Positions 15,525 through 24,946 are shown, counted from the first letter of the stretch. The stretch is 64,000 nt of DNA from an uncultured Collinsella sp. (GCA_902496115.1 CABUZK010000007.1:1-64000), one strand, 5' to 3'. The notes: a model not told the origin generated them from the sequence alone. A program made the numbers and translations.

Positions 15525-16094
15525 CTACCTTGCGAAAAAACGCACGCCAAAGGATGTGTCCTCGCAGGCGGCAATGCGACGGTCGCGCAGGATGGTCCGC
15601 ACGTAATACCAATCGCCCACACAGCCCGACAAATGCAAGCCGGCCGCCAGGTAGCACAGCAGCGGATAGCCCGAGAACGCAAACCCCAGGGCAAACGCCA
15701 CCGTCAAGGCAACCGTCGGCGCCAGGCAAACCGCCACGTACCGCCGGCGCGAATACACAACGCCCTCGGCGCAGGCATAGATCATCGCCGTCTCGCGATT
15801 CGCCCCAAAGGTCACCTTCGCGCCCGCAGGTGCCAGCAGCTTAAAAAACACACCGTGCACCAGCTCGTGCACGGCAAATGACACCGCCGAAACCGCAGCC
15901 AAGCCGACTATCCAGCCCAAAACGGCCGTCCAGCCACCCGCGTCAGCCGCATCCAAGTCCGCGGGCCCGCCCAGCAGCATAAACACCGGCACCAGGCACA
16001 CGGCAAATGCGCCAAGCACTGCCATCCCCCACACAAAGCAGGCGTGCAGAAAATCCTCGTCCTCAAACGCATGTATGTTGGAAATCTCATTCAT
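15525..16094 (-). CDS. DUF3267 membrane protein with HExxH motif (putative zincin)
   Basis: A 189-residue membrane protein with about four hydrophobic helices (ACFVWGMAVLGAFAVCLVPV, TAVLGWIVGLAAVSAVSFAV, YVAVCLAPTVALTVAFALGF and a later one). HELVHG follows the second helix, which is the HExxH zinc motif of DUF3267-type putative metalloproteases. The motif would lie at the membrane surface. The ribosome site is weak. The substrate is unknown. It is divergent from the MetRS-like gene, with about 130 bases between them. Confidence 0.75.
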   Translation of the reverse strand: MNEISNIHAFEDEDFLHACFVWGMAVLGAFAVCLVPVFMLLGGPADLDAADAGGWTAVLGWIVGLAAVSAVSFAVHELVHGVFFKLLAPAGAKVTFGANRETAMIYACAEGVVYSRRRYVAVCLAPTVALTVAFALGFAFSGYPLLCYLAAGLHLSGCVGDWYYVRTILRDRRIAACEDTSFGVRFFAR

Positions 16095-16226
16095 AGCATC
16101 TTAGGATAGCGCCCCTGCCACGTACCCGTCCGCATGTGCGATAATGTCGAACGATATGCACGAATTGACCACCGCGTCGCCAGGCCTTGCGCCCGGCCGC
16201 GCTCTCACCATATGCGAAGGAGTCCC

Positions 16227-18377
16227 ATGGCATCCAAATACTCCATGAACGACCGTCCCAGCTGGCCTCGCCGCGCCATCGTTACCGCCGGCGAGCCCTA
16301 CGGCAACAAGGGCCTTCACTTTGGCCACGTTGGTGGCGTCTTTGTCCCGGCCGACTTCTTCGCCCGCTTCCTGCGCGACCGTCTGGGCCGCGAGAACGTC
16401 ATCTTCACCTCGGGCACCGACTGCTACGGCTCACCCATCATGGAGAGCTACCGCAAGCTCAAGGAAAACGAAGGCTACGACAAGTCCATTAGCGAGTACG
16501 TCGAGTCCAATCACTCCCGCCAGGCCGCGACCCTCAACAACTACAACATCAGCTGCGATATCTACGGCGGCTCGGGCCTTGAGCCGGCTGCGCAGATTCA
16601 CAACGAGGTGACCGCCGAGATTATCGAGCGCCTGCACGAGCAGGGCACCATCTCCAAGCGCTCCACGCTGCAGTTCTACGATGCCAAGGCCGGCACGTTC
16701 CTCAACGGCCGTCAGGTGATCGGCCGCTGCCCCATTCAGGGCTGCAAGTCCGAGAAGGCGTACGCCGACGAGTGCGACCTGGGTCACCAGTTTGAGCCCG
16801 AGGAGCTCATCGCGCCCAAGAGCCAGCTCACCGGCGAGGTGCCCGAGCTGCGCCCGGTCGACAACCTCTACTTCGACCTGCCGGCCTACCTCGACTTTAT
16901 GAAGACTTACACCGCCAAGCTCGCCCAGAACCCGCAGGTTCGCTCCGTGGTCTCCAAGACCATGGAGGAGTGGCTGCTGCCGGCACAGCTCTACATCCAG
17001 AACAAGTTCCGCGAGGCCTTCGACGCCGTCGAGGACCAGCTGCCCGAGCACACCGTGCTGGAGCCCGAGGGCAATAAGAGCAGCTTTACCGTCACCTTCC
17101 CCAGCTGGAAGGAGCGCGACGACGCCCATGCGGTGCTCGCCAACGGCGGCGTACGCTTCCGTAGCGGCAAGGCGCTCGTGCCCTTCCGCATCACCGGCAA
17201 CATTGACTGGGGCGTTCCGGTGCCCGAGGTCGACGGCGTGAACGACGTCACCTGCTGGTGCTGGCCCGAGAGCCTGTGGGCGCCCATCAGCTATACGCGC
17301 ACCGTGCTCGCACGCGATGCCAAGGCCGCCGGCGTAACTGAGGGTGTCGCCGCCCAGGATGCCGCCCTCATGGGCGAGCCCGCCGCCGATTCCACGCAGG
17401 TCCCCGCGCCCACCTACCAGCACAGCTCGCTCGACTGGCGCGACTGGTGGTGCTCGGACGACGCACAGATCTACCAGTTCATCGGCCAGGACAACATCTA
17501 CTTCTACTGCATCGCGCAGACCGCCATGTGGGAGGCCCTGGGCTGGAACCTCACGCAGAGCACCGTCAGCGCCTGCTACCACCTGCTCTACATGGGTAAA
17601 AAGGCCAGCTCGTCCTCGCAGACGCCTCCCCCGCCGGCAGACGACCTGCTCAACCACTACACCTGCGAGCAGATGCGCGCGCATTGGCTGTCGCTCGGCC
17701 TGTCCGAGAAGCCGGTGAGCTTTAGCCCCAAGGCATACGACACGCGCGTGACCGGCAAGGACAAGGACGGCAACGAGGTGCGCGCCTGCGACGACAAGCG
17801 CGTCATCGATCCGGCCCTTAAGGAGAGCGCGCTATTGACCGGAGTGTTCAACCGTCTAGCCCGCAGCTGCTTCTACGGCGTCGCCGTCAAGGAGGGCGAC
17901 GAGAGCCCCTATCGCAACGGTTGCATTCCGGCCGGTGCCGCCTCTGCCGCCGTGGTCGAGGCTGCCGAGCAGGCCGCCCTTGCCTTTGAGCAGGCCATGT
18001 ACAAGTTCGAGACGCACCGCGCGCTCGCCGTGTGCGACGACTACCTGCGCGCCGCCAACAAGCGTTGGAGCGATGCCTCCAAGGCCGCCAACAAGCTCGA
18101 GGGCGAGCCGGCCAACGCCGCCATGAAGCAGGCCCTGGTCGACGCCTTTACCGAGCTGCGCGTGGCGACCGTCCTGATGCACGGCATCGTCCCGGCCGGC
18201 TGCGAGCTCATCTGCGAGTACTTCGGCATCGATCCGGTCGCCTTCTTTAGCTGGGACAACATCTTTGCCTCCACGGACGAGTTTGTGGAGAGCCTGGGCG
18301 AGAAGCCCGGCGAGCACCGCGTTAAGCCGCTGCCCCCGCGCTTCGACTTCTTTAGCAAGCACGAGAGCCAGTACTAA
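16227..18377 (+). CDS. Class I tRNA synthetase, methionyl-type, with altered KMSKS loop
   Basis: A 716-residue protein with the MetRS layout. The HIGH-type motif is HFGH (31-34) in AGEPYGNKGLHFGHVGG. A zinc-knuckle-like insertion carries CPIQGCKSEKAYADEC, the FIGQDNIYFYCI segment matches the MetRS methionine pocket, and a helical anticodon-binding domain follows. The KMSKS loop, however, reads MGKKASSSSQTPPP (456 onward): the first Lys is in place but the second Lys of KMSKS is Ser. AAGGAG precedes the ATG at 16227. It may be a functional MetRS with a tolerated loop or a paralogue with another task; a second metG elsewhere would decide. It precedes the RNA methylase gene by 59 bases. Confidence 0.8.
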   Translation: MASKYSMNDRPSWPRRAIVTAGEPYGNKGLHFGHVGGVFVPADFFARFLRDRLGRENVIFTSGTDCYGSPIMESYRKLKENEGYDKSISEYVESNHSRQAATLNNYNISCDIYGGSGLEPAAQIHNEVTAEIIERLHEQGTISKRSTLQFYDAKAGTFLNGRQVIGRCPIQGCKSEKAYADECDLGHQFEPEELIAPKSQLTGEVPELRPVDNLYFDLPAYLDFMKTYTAKLAQNPQVRSVVSKTMEEWLLPAQLYIQNKFREAFDAVEDQLPEHTVLEPEGNKSSFTVTFPSWKERDDAHAVLANGGVRFRSGKALVPFRITGNIDWGVPVPEVDGVNDVTCWCWPESLWAPISYTRTVLARDAKAAGVTEGVAAQDAALMGEPAADSTQVPAPTYQHSSLDWRDWWCSDDAQIYQFIGQDNIYFYCIAQTAMWEALGWNLTQSTVSACYHLLYMGKKASSSSQTPPPPADDLLNHYTCEQMRAHWLSLGLSEKPVSFSPKAYDTRVTGKDKDGNEVRACDDKRVIDPALKESALLTGVFNRLARSCFYGVAVKEGDESPYRNGCIPAGAASAAVVEAAEQAALAFEQAMYKFETHRALAVCDDYLRAANKRWSDASKAANKLEGEPANAAMKQALVDAFTELRVATVLMHGIVPAGCELICEYFGIDPVAFFSWDNIFASTDEFVESLGEKPGEHRVKPLPPRFDFFSKHESQY

Positions 18378-18436
18378 AGCACGCCAGCAGCAGCGTACCC
18401 GGAAAGTAGTCAAATTGGGACGGGAAGGAAAGACGG

Positions 18437-19540
18437 ATGTCCAAGCCGCGTCGTCGTAAGCAGAAAAAGCAGGTTAAGCCCGAGCTCAAGCTCAGGCAGT
18501 TTGCCGCCACCGAGCTTTCCGACCAGCTTGCCGCCCTTCCCTGCGCCATCGACCTGCCGCGCTTTATGGTCGACACGATTGCTGGCGCCTATACGCCTGC
18601 CGATGCCGAGCTCGTGATTGAGGGCTTTGGCGCCGCAGCCACGCGCCCGGTCACGCTGCGCGCCAACACGCTCAAGGCGACCGCCGAAGACATCGCCGCC
18701 GCGCTCGACGCAGCCGACATCGCCCACCGCCCCGTTGCCTGGTACCCGGATGCCTTCATCCTGCCCGAAGCCCAAGTTTCCGACCTGTGGGACCTCGACA
18801 TCTACCGTGACGGCAAGATCTACCTGCAGAGTCTGTCGTCCATGATGCCTCCTTTGGTGCTGGGCGCGCAGGCCGGCGAGGATATCTTGGACATGTGCGC
18901 GGCCCCCGGCGGCAAGACGACGCAGATCGCCGCCCTCACCCAGGGCCAGGCGCACCTCACCGCCTGCGAGATGAGCATTCCCCGCGCCGAAAAGCTCGAG
19001 GCCAACTTGGGCCGCCAGGGCGCCAAAAACGTGCCCGTCATGCGTATTGACGCGCGCGAGCTTGACGAGTTCTTCCGCTTTGACCGTATCCTGCTCGACG
19101 CCCCCTGTACCGGTACGGGCACCGTCATCAGCGGCAACGAGAAAAGTCTGCGCGGCCTTACCGAGCAGCTGCTCATTAAGTGTGCCCGCTCGCAGCGCGC
19201 GCTTCTGGACCGCGCCATGGGGGCCCTCAAACCGGGCGGCACGCTGGTCTATTCGACGTGTTCGATCTTGCCGCAGGAAAACGAGGACGCCCTGCAAGAG
19301 GCCCTCGACAAGCACATGGACTGTGAGCTCATCCCCCTCGACGGCACGCCGAGTGAAAGTGAAGCGCGTCGCACACAGGATACCGGCGACAAGCCGCATA
19401 TCGAGCGCAACGCCCTTACCGAAGCCATTGCCGCGGGTCACATCTCGGCCATTGCCAACGGCATGCCAGGCACGCTGACCATTCCGCCCAGTCGCGACTT
19501 TGAGGGCTTCTATATCGCCCTGGTCCGAAAACGCAGCTAG
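18437..19540 (+). CDS. RNA m5C methyltransferase, RsmB/RsmF (NOL1/NOP2/Sun) family
   Basis: A 367-residue SAM-dependent enzyme that would methylate cytosine C5 in rRNA or tRNA. SAM-binding motif I is LDMCAAPGGKTTQ, the catalytic Cys motif is LLDAPCTGTG (motif IV), and the second Cys is in LVYSTCSILPQENE (motif VI). The basic N terminus (SKPRRRKQKKQ) could help RNA contact. The length is shorter than RsmF with its PUA extension and shorter than RsmB with its NusB-like domain, so the exact target base is open. It probably shares a transcript with the upstream MetRS-like gene. Confidence 0.88.
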   Translation: MSKPRRRKQKKQVKPELKLRQFAATELSDQLAALPCAIDLPRFMVDTIAGAYTPADAELVIEGFGAAATRPVTLRANTLKATAEDIAAALDAADIAHRPVAWYPDAFILPEAQVSDLWDLDIYRDGKIYLQSLSSMMPPLVLGAQAGEDILDMCAAPGGKTTQIAALTQGQAHLTACEMSIPRAEKLEANLGRQGAKNVPVMRIDARELDEFFRFDRILLDAPCTGTGTVISGNEKSLRGLTEQLLIKCARSQRALLDRAMGALKPGGTLVYSTCSILPQENEDALQEALDKHMDCELIPLDGTPSESEARRTQDTGDKPHIERNALTEAIAAGHISAIANGMPGTLTIPPSRDFEGFYIALVRKRS

Positions 19541-19564
19541 CGCACGGATTCAAAACTCAACAAG

Positions 19565-19735
19565 CTATCGCCGTGCGCACTTGTCCTGCTGGTCCTTATG
19601 CCGCGCAAGCGCTTCACGCTCCTTGCGCTCGGCCTTTTTGCCCTTAATGGCCGTAACCACAAAGTAGATGACCGCGGCGGCAACGATTGCGCCCACGCAT
19701 AGGCCAATCGAGCCCAACATTGCCGAAAATTCCAT
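19565..19735 (-). CDS. Small single-pass membrane protein (56 aa)
   Basis: Short gene on the minus strand, ATG at 19735, TAG at 19565-19567. The peptide starts MEFSAMLGSIGLCVGAIVAA, continues through a hydrophobic helix (AVIYFVVTAI) and ends in a charged tail (KGKKAERKEREALARHKDQQ, then DKCARR). GAGAGGTG lies upstream as a ribosome site. One membrane helix with a basic, probably helical cytoplasmic tail is seen. I do not recognise the family. It is convergent with the RNA methylase gene. Confidence 0.6.
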   Translation of the reverse strand: MEFSAMLGSIGLCVGAIVAAAVIYFVVTAIKGKKAERKEREALARHKDQQDKCARR

Positions 19736-19927
19736 ACCGCGTCACCTCTCTTTTGCATACGGGACATTCAAGATAGCACCTCGATTCCCGCCACCACAGC
19801 TCCTTCACGTTCGCCGGCCCTTCAGTCTAACGGATGGCGCAGCGGGGAAAAATCAACTCGTCAAACGATTTAGCACTCGCAACGCCGGTCGTACACTGCC
19901 GACCGCAGAACATAGAAATGGACCGCC

Positions 19928-21019
19928 ATGGATTCTCTCAACGATTTGAACGAGCGCGTCGACGCCTTTGTCGGCACCAGCTCCTTCGAGACGCCTGCCG
20001 CGACTAACGACCAAGCCCCCATCGATGTTCCCGCCGAGGTTCACGAGGACATCGTCGCCTCGGTCGACTTCTCCGAGGTTGAGCTTGCAGACGAATTTAC
20101 CGAGCCCCAGGTGGCCGTAACTCCCAACGGCCTTTTGCCCATGGAGCCGCTGCCCATCGACGGGCGCCTGCGCAAGGCGGCCCTCCGCATGCCCGATGAG
20201 ATCGAAGAGGCCAGCGGCTTTACGCTCTTTGGCCGCCGCATCAAATCGCTCATCTACACCACCGACGTGGCGGTCATCCGCAATTCCAATGCCGATGCCG
20301 TGTTTGCCGTCTACCCCTTCACGCCGCAGCCCGCCATTACGCAGGCGCTGCTGACTGTTGCCGAGTGCCCGGTCTTTGTGGGCGTTGGCGGCGGCACCAC
20401 CACCGGCAAGCGTTCCGTGCAGATGGCAGCCGTCTCCGAGATGCAGGGCGCGGCGGGCTGCGTGGTCAATTCCCCCGCCACTGCCGAGATGGTCGAGCAC
20501 ATCACCAACATCGCCGACATCCCCGTCATCGCCACGGTCGTTCGCTGCGACGACGATGCTCACGCCAAGGTGCGCGCCGGAGCCAAGATCCTCAACATCG
20601 CGGCCGGCAAGAACACGCCGCAGGTCCTGCGTGAACTGCGCGAGCACTATCCCAACCTGCCGCTCATCGCACCGGGCGGCAAGACGCCCGAGAGCATCCG
20701 TGAGACCATCGCTGCCGGCGCCAATGCCATCATCTGGACGCCGCCTTCGGCCCAGCAGTTGCAGACCGACATGATGCAGCGCTACCGCAAGATGAAGGAA
20801 GACGCCACGCCCGTCATCTCGCGCGACGATGTGCCCATTATCGACCAGGTCGCCGCCGCCGAGGTCAGCCAGGTCGAGAACATGAATCCCGATGTGCCGA
20901 TCCCCGACGAAGTCATCGAACGCGTCGCTTCGATCCACGATCATATCGAGGAACGTCGCGCCAACCGCGGACTCAAGCCCTCGCTGCACGGCTTTTTCTT
21001 CCGCGGAAAGAAACGCTAG
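19928..21019 (+). CDS. Putative TIM-barrel protein of unknown activity
   Basis: A 363-residue protein. The first 90 residues are acidic and probably flexible. From there a (beta/alpha)8-like pattern runs through VAVIRNSNADAVFAVYPFTP, CPVFVGVGGGTTTGKRS, GCVVNSPATAEMVEHITNIA, IPVIATVV, GAKILNIAAGKNTPQ, LPLIAPGGKTPESIRETI and ANAIIWTPPS. The glycine-rich loops after strands look like phosphate-binding loops, as in nucleotide- or flavin-dependent barrels, but I cannot name a substrate. A strong terminator follows. The start ATG has no strong ribosome site. Confidence 0.6.
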   Translation: MDSLNDLNERVDAFVGTSSFETPAATNDQAPIDVPAEVHEDIVASVDFSEVELADEFTEPQVAVTPNGLLPMEPLPIDGRLRKAALRMPDEIEEASGFTLFGRRIKSLIYTTDVAVIRNSNADAVFAVYPFTPQPAITQALLTVAECPVFVGVGGGTTTGKRSVQMAAVSEMQGAAGCVVNSPATAEMVEHITNIADIPVIATVVRCDDDAHAKVRAGAKILNIAAGKNTPQVLRELREHYPNLPLIAPGGKTPESIRETIAAGANAIIWTPPSAQQLQTDMMQRYRKMKEDATPVISRDDVPIIDQVAAAEVSQVENMNPDVPIPDEVIERVASIHDHIEERRANRGLKPSLHGFFFRGKKR

Positions 21020-21031
21020 CCGCAACAGCAA

Positions 21032-21068
21032 GGCCCGTCCCGCAAACAACGGGACGGGCCTTTTTCTG
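21032..21068 (+). terminator. Rho-independent terminator
   Basis: AGGCCCGTCCCG pairs with CGGGACGGGCCT over a 7-base loop and is followed by TTTTCTG. It ends the TIM-barrel gene 13 bases after its stop codon. Confidence 0.9.
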
Positions 21069-21127
21069 TTATCAAGTGTCAGGAGGGACAGGCGCAGCCG
21101 TTAAAACCGTCAGCCAGCCCACAAACG

Positions 21128-22018
21128 CTAATCCACGCGCTTGTCGCCCATAAAGAAGACGGCCACCGTGCCGGGGCCGGTATGCGAGCCAATCAGGGCA
21201 CCGATGCTATTGATCTCAATCTTGCCTTTGAGCTGCGGAACCTGTTCCTCTATCAGTGCCGCAACGGCCTCGGCGTCCGCGCGGCACGCCGAGTGCGACA
21301 TGATGCACTTGCCCGAATAGTTCGCGCCGTCCTGCACATGCGCCATCACGGTCTTGGCCATCTCGGAGATCGCGCGCTTCTTGGTGCGAATCTTCTCGCG
21401 TGGCGCCAGCTCACCTTCGCAATCGACCGTCATAAGCGGGCAAATCTTAAGCGCCGTGCCGATGATCGCGCTCGCGGCCGAAATGCGACCGCCGCGCAGG
21501 TAGCTCGACAAATCGGTCGAGAAGAACCAGTGGTGCAGGTTGAGTTTATGCTCCTCAATCCAAGCGGCCGTCTCGTCGAGCGAAGCGCCGCTATCGCGAA
21601 CGTCGGCGGCACACTCCACCAGCAGGCCAAAGCCCGAAGACGCCGCCAGCGAATCGATGACGCGCACCTTACCGCCCCGGGGATAGCGATCCGCGAGCAT
21701 CTGCGCCGCAACGCAGGCCGATCCATACGTGCCCGAAATACCCGACGACAGCGCCAGGTGCAGCACGTCTTTACCCTCGGCAACAAACGGCTCCCAAAAC
21801 TCCTCGTACTCGCCCACGCTCACCTGAGACGTCTTGGGCATGGCGCCCGCGGCAATCTGGGCAAAAAACTCGTCCGGCGTAATCGACTGATACAGATCGT
21901 CCGTATAGACAACATCGTCGATCTCGTAATGAAAACACACGACAGAAATATTGCGCGACGCAAAGAACTCACGGGTTCGATCGGCGGCGGATTCACAGGT
22001 CAGGACAAAATCACTCAT
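21128..22018 (-). CDS. DegV-family protein (fatty-acid-binding, FakB-like), copy 2
   Basis: A 296-residue DegV protein, diverged from the copy at 2528-3388. The N terminus is MSDFVLTCESAADRTREFF, where the usual DSTSD is replaced by CESAAD. MPKTSQVSVGEYEEF carries the TSQ signature but with Val for Pro. The ALSSGISGTYGSA loop and C-terminal IGALIGSHTGPGTVAVFF segment are typical. The altered motifs suggest a different acyl-chain preference, as reported for FakB paralogues. AAGGAG precedes the ATG at 22018. The promoter region has a 10-bp inverted repeat at 22080-22118. Confidence 0.85.
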   Translation of the reverse strand: MSDFVLTCESAADRTREFFASRNISVVCFHYEIDDVVYTDDLYQSITPDEFFAQIAAGAMPKTSQVSVGEYEEFWEPFVAEGKDVLHLALSSGISGTYGSACVAAQMLADRYPRGGKVRVIDSLAASSGFGLLVECAADVRDSGASLDETAAWIEEHKLNLHHWFFSTDLSSYLRGGRISAASAIIGTALKICPLMTVDCEGELAPREKIRTKKRAISEMAKTVMAHVQDGANYSGKCIMSHSACRADAEAVAALIEEQVPQLKGKIEINSIGALIGSHTGPGTVAVFFMGDKRVD

Positions 22019-22079
22019 ATGAGGCTCCTTACTCATTGCTGCGTAAATTATTGCACAGCAAGCGTGAATACGGTACAAA

Positions 22080-22118
22080 TGTCCACTATTTACCAAATTG
22101 AACCAAAGATAGTGAACA
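22080..22118. promoter_or_regulatory. Inverted repeat in the degV2 promoter region (candidate operator)
   Basis: TGTCCACTAT (22080-22089) and ATAGTGAACA (22109-22118) form an imperfect palindrome with a 19-base spacer. On the minus strand TTCACT and TAAATA lie 18 bases apart within it, so a repressor bound here would cover the degV2 promoter. The rest of the 22019-22336 gap, up to fbp, shows only an imperfect CTGATAAAC/GTTTGTCAG repeat near 22280. Confidence 0.5.
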
Positions 22119-22336
22119 TCTTTACCGTCATCATCTCTATCGATCCCGGAGGCATGCGTCTGCAAAAACGACCCTGCGTCTCCACTCAACCGCCATATCT
22201 ACCTCAACTAAATCGATTTACCAAACCGTTCGGCCAACAATTCGACCTCCCATCCCCATTCGAAACAAAAGCGGCGCATACTGATAAACGTTTGACGCTG
22301 TTTGTCAGTTTTACCAACCACATCGGAAGGTGCTTC

Positions 22337-24253
22337 ATGGTCGCATTCGATCGCAATCCGCAAGACTTCAAGTATCTGCGCCTGCTGTCGAGACAGTTCC
22401 CCACCGAGCAATCCGCATTCACCGAGATCATCAACCTCTCGGCCATCCTCAACCTACCCAAGGGCACCGAGCATTTTATGAGCGATGTGCATGGCGAATA
22501 CGAAGCCTTTATGCACATCCTCAACAACTGCTCGGGCGTCGTGCGCGAGCATGTCGACGAGATCTTTGGCGACACGCTCTCCTTTGACGAAAAGGGCGAG
22601 CTGTGCACGCTCATCTACTATCCGCGCGAGAAGATCGATCTTGTCCGCAGCCGGCGCGAGGACTCGCCCACCTGGTACAAGACCATGCTCGACCAGCTCA
22701 TTGTAGTTGCCCGCTCGCTTTCGAGTCGCTACACCCGCTCCAAGGTGCGTAAGGCCATCCCGCGTGATTACGCCTACATCATCGACGAGTTGCTGCACAC
22801 GCATCCAGACGAGAACAACTACCGCGTGCGTTATCACGAGCGCATCATTGAGTCCATCCTGGAGACCGCCAGCGCCGACGACTTTATCGAGTCGCTCGCC
22901 TCACTCATCAAGCGGCTCGCCGTCGACCACCTGCACTTGGTGGGCGACATCTTCGACCGTGGCGGCGGTGCGGCCAAGATTATGGACCGCCTGCTCACCT
23001 ATCATTCGCTCGATATTCAGTGGGGTAACCACGATCTGCTGTGGATGGGCGCCGCGGCCGGTGAGCCCGCCTGCATCGCCACGGTGCTGCGCAACAACCT
23101 GCGCTACGACAATTACGAGATCCTCGAGAACGATTACGGCATCTCGCTGCGCGAGCTTGTCGCCTTCGCCGACGCCACCTATACCGCCGGCGAGTCCATC
23201 ACCCCGCTGATCAAGGCCATCAACGTGCTGCTCTTTAAACTCGAGGGCCAGATTATCCAGCGTCACCCCGAGTTCGACATGACCGACCGCCTGCTGCTCG
23301 ACAAGATCGACCACGACGCCGGCACGGTCACGCTCGCCGACGGCAGCGTGTGGCCGCTCACGACCAACGACTTCCCCACCGTCGACCCAACGGACCCTTA
23401 CACACTCACGCCCCAGGAACAGCACATCATCGACAAGCTCGTGTCCGAATTTGTCACCGCCGATCACCTGCACCGCCACATCGATTTCCTCTATACCCAC
23501 GGCTCCATGTATAAGGTCGCCAACGGCAACCTGCTGTTCCACGGCTGCGTGCCGCTCAACGAGGACGGCACCTTTAGCAGCATGAACTGCCTGGGCACCT
23601 GGCACGCTGGCCGCGATTATCTCGATTTTTGCGACCGCATCGCCCGCCGCGCCTGGCGCGTGGGCGACCGTGACGCCCTCGACTGGATGTGGTACCTGTG
23701 GATCGGCTTTAACTCACCCGCCAGCGGACGCCTGGTGCGTACCTTTGAGCGCGCCTATATCGCCAATAAGAGCACCTGGGTCGAGCCGATGGACCCGTAC
23801 TTTACGCTTACCAAGTCGCCCTCGGTCTGCGACGACATCATGCACGAGTTCGGCGTTGCCCCCATGGCATGTTCGCCGACCGGCCACATCATCAACGGCC
23901 ACACACCCGTCAAGACGACCAAGGGCGAGCAGCCTATCCGAGCCGAGGGCAAGCTGCTGGTCATCGATGGCGGCTTCTGCCGCGCCTACCATCCCAAGAC
24001 GGGCATCGCCGGCTACACGCTTATCTCGAGCTCACGCGGATGCCGCCTTAAGTCGCACCGGGCCTTTACCACCGTTGCCGAGGCGCTCACCCGCAACGTG
24101 GACATCGAAAGCGAGACCAACCGCTTTGACGAGGCCGACCGCCGCCGCATGGTCAGCGATACCGACACTGGCGCCAAGATTCGCAGCCAGATCCAGGATC
24201 TGCGCCAGCTGCTCGATGCATATAGAAACGGTGCTATCGAAGAGCGCGTCTAG
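22337..24253 (+). CDS. fbp: Fructose-1,6-bisphosphatase, class III
   Basis: Class III FBPase dephosphorylates fructose 1,6-bisphosphate for gluconeogenesis. It belongs to the calcineurin-like metallophosphatases, unrelated to class I enzymes. The 638-residue length is typical. Metal-site motifs seen are HFMSDVHGEYEAF (Asp, His), LVGDIFDRGGGA (GDxxDRG), WGNHDLLWMGAAAG (GNHD) and, far downstream, PTGHIINGHTPVKTTKGEQP (GHTP). The N terminus FKYLRLLSRQFPTEQSAFTE is also characteristic. GGAAGG lies before the ATG at 22337; the frame stays open far upstream but without ribosome sites. Confidence 0.95.
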   Translation: MVAFDRNPQDFKYLRLLSRQFPTEQSAFTEIINLSAILNLPKGTEHFMSDVHGEYEAFMHILNNCSGVVREHVDEIFGDTLSFDEKGELCTLIYYPREKIDLVRSRREDSPTWYKTMLDQLIVVARSLSSRYTRSKVRKAIPRDYAYIIDELLHTHPDENNYRVRYHERIIESILETASADDFIESLASLIKRLAVDHLHLVGDIFDRGGGAAKIMDRLLTYHSLDIQWGNHDLLWMGAAAGEPACIATVLRNNLRYDNYEILENDYGISLRELVAFADATYTAGESITPLIKAINVLLFKLEGQIIQRHPEFDMTDRLLLDKIDHDAGTVTLADGSVWPLTTNDFPTVDPTDPYTLTPQEQHIIDKLVSEFVTADHLHRHIDFLYTHGSMYKVANGNLLFHGCVPLNEDGTFSSMNCLGTWHAGRDYLDFCDRIARRAWRVGDRDALDWMWYLWIGFNSPASGRLVRTFERAYIANKSTWVEPMDPYFTLTKSPSVCDDIMHEFGVAPMACSPTGHIINGHTPVKTTKGEQPIRAEGKLLVIDGGFCRAYHPKTGIAGYTLISSSRGCRLKSHRAFTTVAEALTRNVDIESETNRFDEADRRRMVSDTDTGAKIRSQIQDLRQLLDAYRNGAIEERV

Positions 24254-24331
24254 CTCCACCCGCGGTGATTGGCTAAACTTGCTGAGTTTGTCATCCCCGC
24301 GGCGCTCCAGCGCCACCCTAAGGCAGGTACC

Positions 24332-24727
24332 ATGCAAAAGCTCCTTGCGCAGATCATGAAGTTTGGCGTCGTCGGCGTCGTCGCCACGGTCATCGACTTT
24401 GGCATCATGAATCTGCTCCACTATGGCCTGGGCCTTAATATCCTGATCGCCAATACCAGCGGCTTTATCGTCTCGCTCATCTTTAACTACGTCGCGAGCA
24501 TGAAGTACGTGTTTGCGCACAAGGAGGGCATGAGCCGCCGCCGCGAGTTCATTATCTTTGTCGTGCTGTCCGTGATCGGCTTGGCTCTCAACGACGGTAT
24601 CGTGCTGGCGCTCAACGCCGGCCTGGGGCTCGAGGCCAATATCGCCAAGATTTGCGCCACCGCGCTTGTTATGGTCTACAACTTTGTGACCCGAAAGATC
24701 TTCCTGGAGGGCGACGAGACCAAGTAG
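24332..24727 (+). CDS. GtrA-family membrane protein, copy 1
   Basis: A 131-residue protein with four predicted membrane helices. GtrA proteins are thought to move or hold polyprenyl-linked sugars used to decorate cell-surface polymers. Family features are FGVVGVVATVIDFGIMNLL at the start, NYVASMKYVFAHKEG between helices 2 and 3, and the final YNFVTRKIFL. It lies 79 bases after fbp and 219 bases before a paralogue. An imperfect GGCCCACG/CGTGGGCC hairpin at about 24752-24796 separates the two. Confidence 0.82.
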   Translation: MQKLLAQIMKFGVVGVVATVIDFGIMNLLHYGLGLNILIANTSGFIVSLIFNYVASMKYVFAHKEGMSRRREFIIFVVLSVIGLALNDGIVLALNAGLGLEANIAKICATALVMVYNFVTRKIFLEGDETK

Positions 24728-24946
24728 CTCGACTTTCCCGCACAGCTACGGGGCCCACGGATGACGCACGTCGAGCACTGCGTTGTTCGTGGGCCTTGCT
24801 CGTTTACGGGAAGATTTGCAACGTTTGCGGATTACCTCTTGAATATTTGGCGAGTTCGTATAGTTCTTGGCAAAGCCCTTACGTTTCCCTTGCAAAAGCT
24901 CTAAAGTATCCTCTGCTCGATTCGTCAACGCATTGGATGTGATTAC

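Noticed and set aside
16431..17684. Long minus-strand frame (417 codons)
   Set aside because: Antisense to the MetRS-like gene, whose motifs are clear.
19853..21049. Minus-strand frame (398 codons)
   Set aside because: Antisense to the TIM-barrel gene; the plus-strand product has consistent secondary structure and a terminator at its end.
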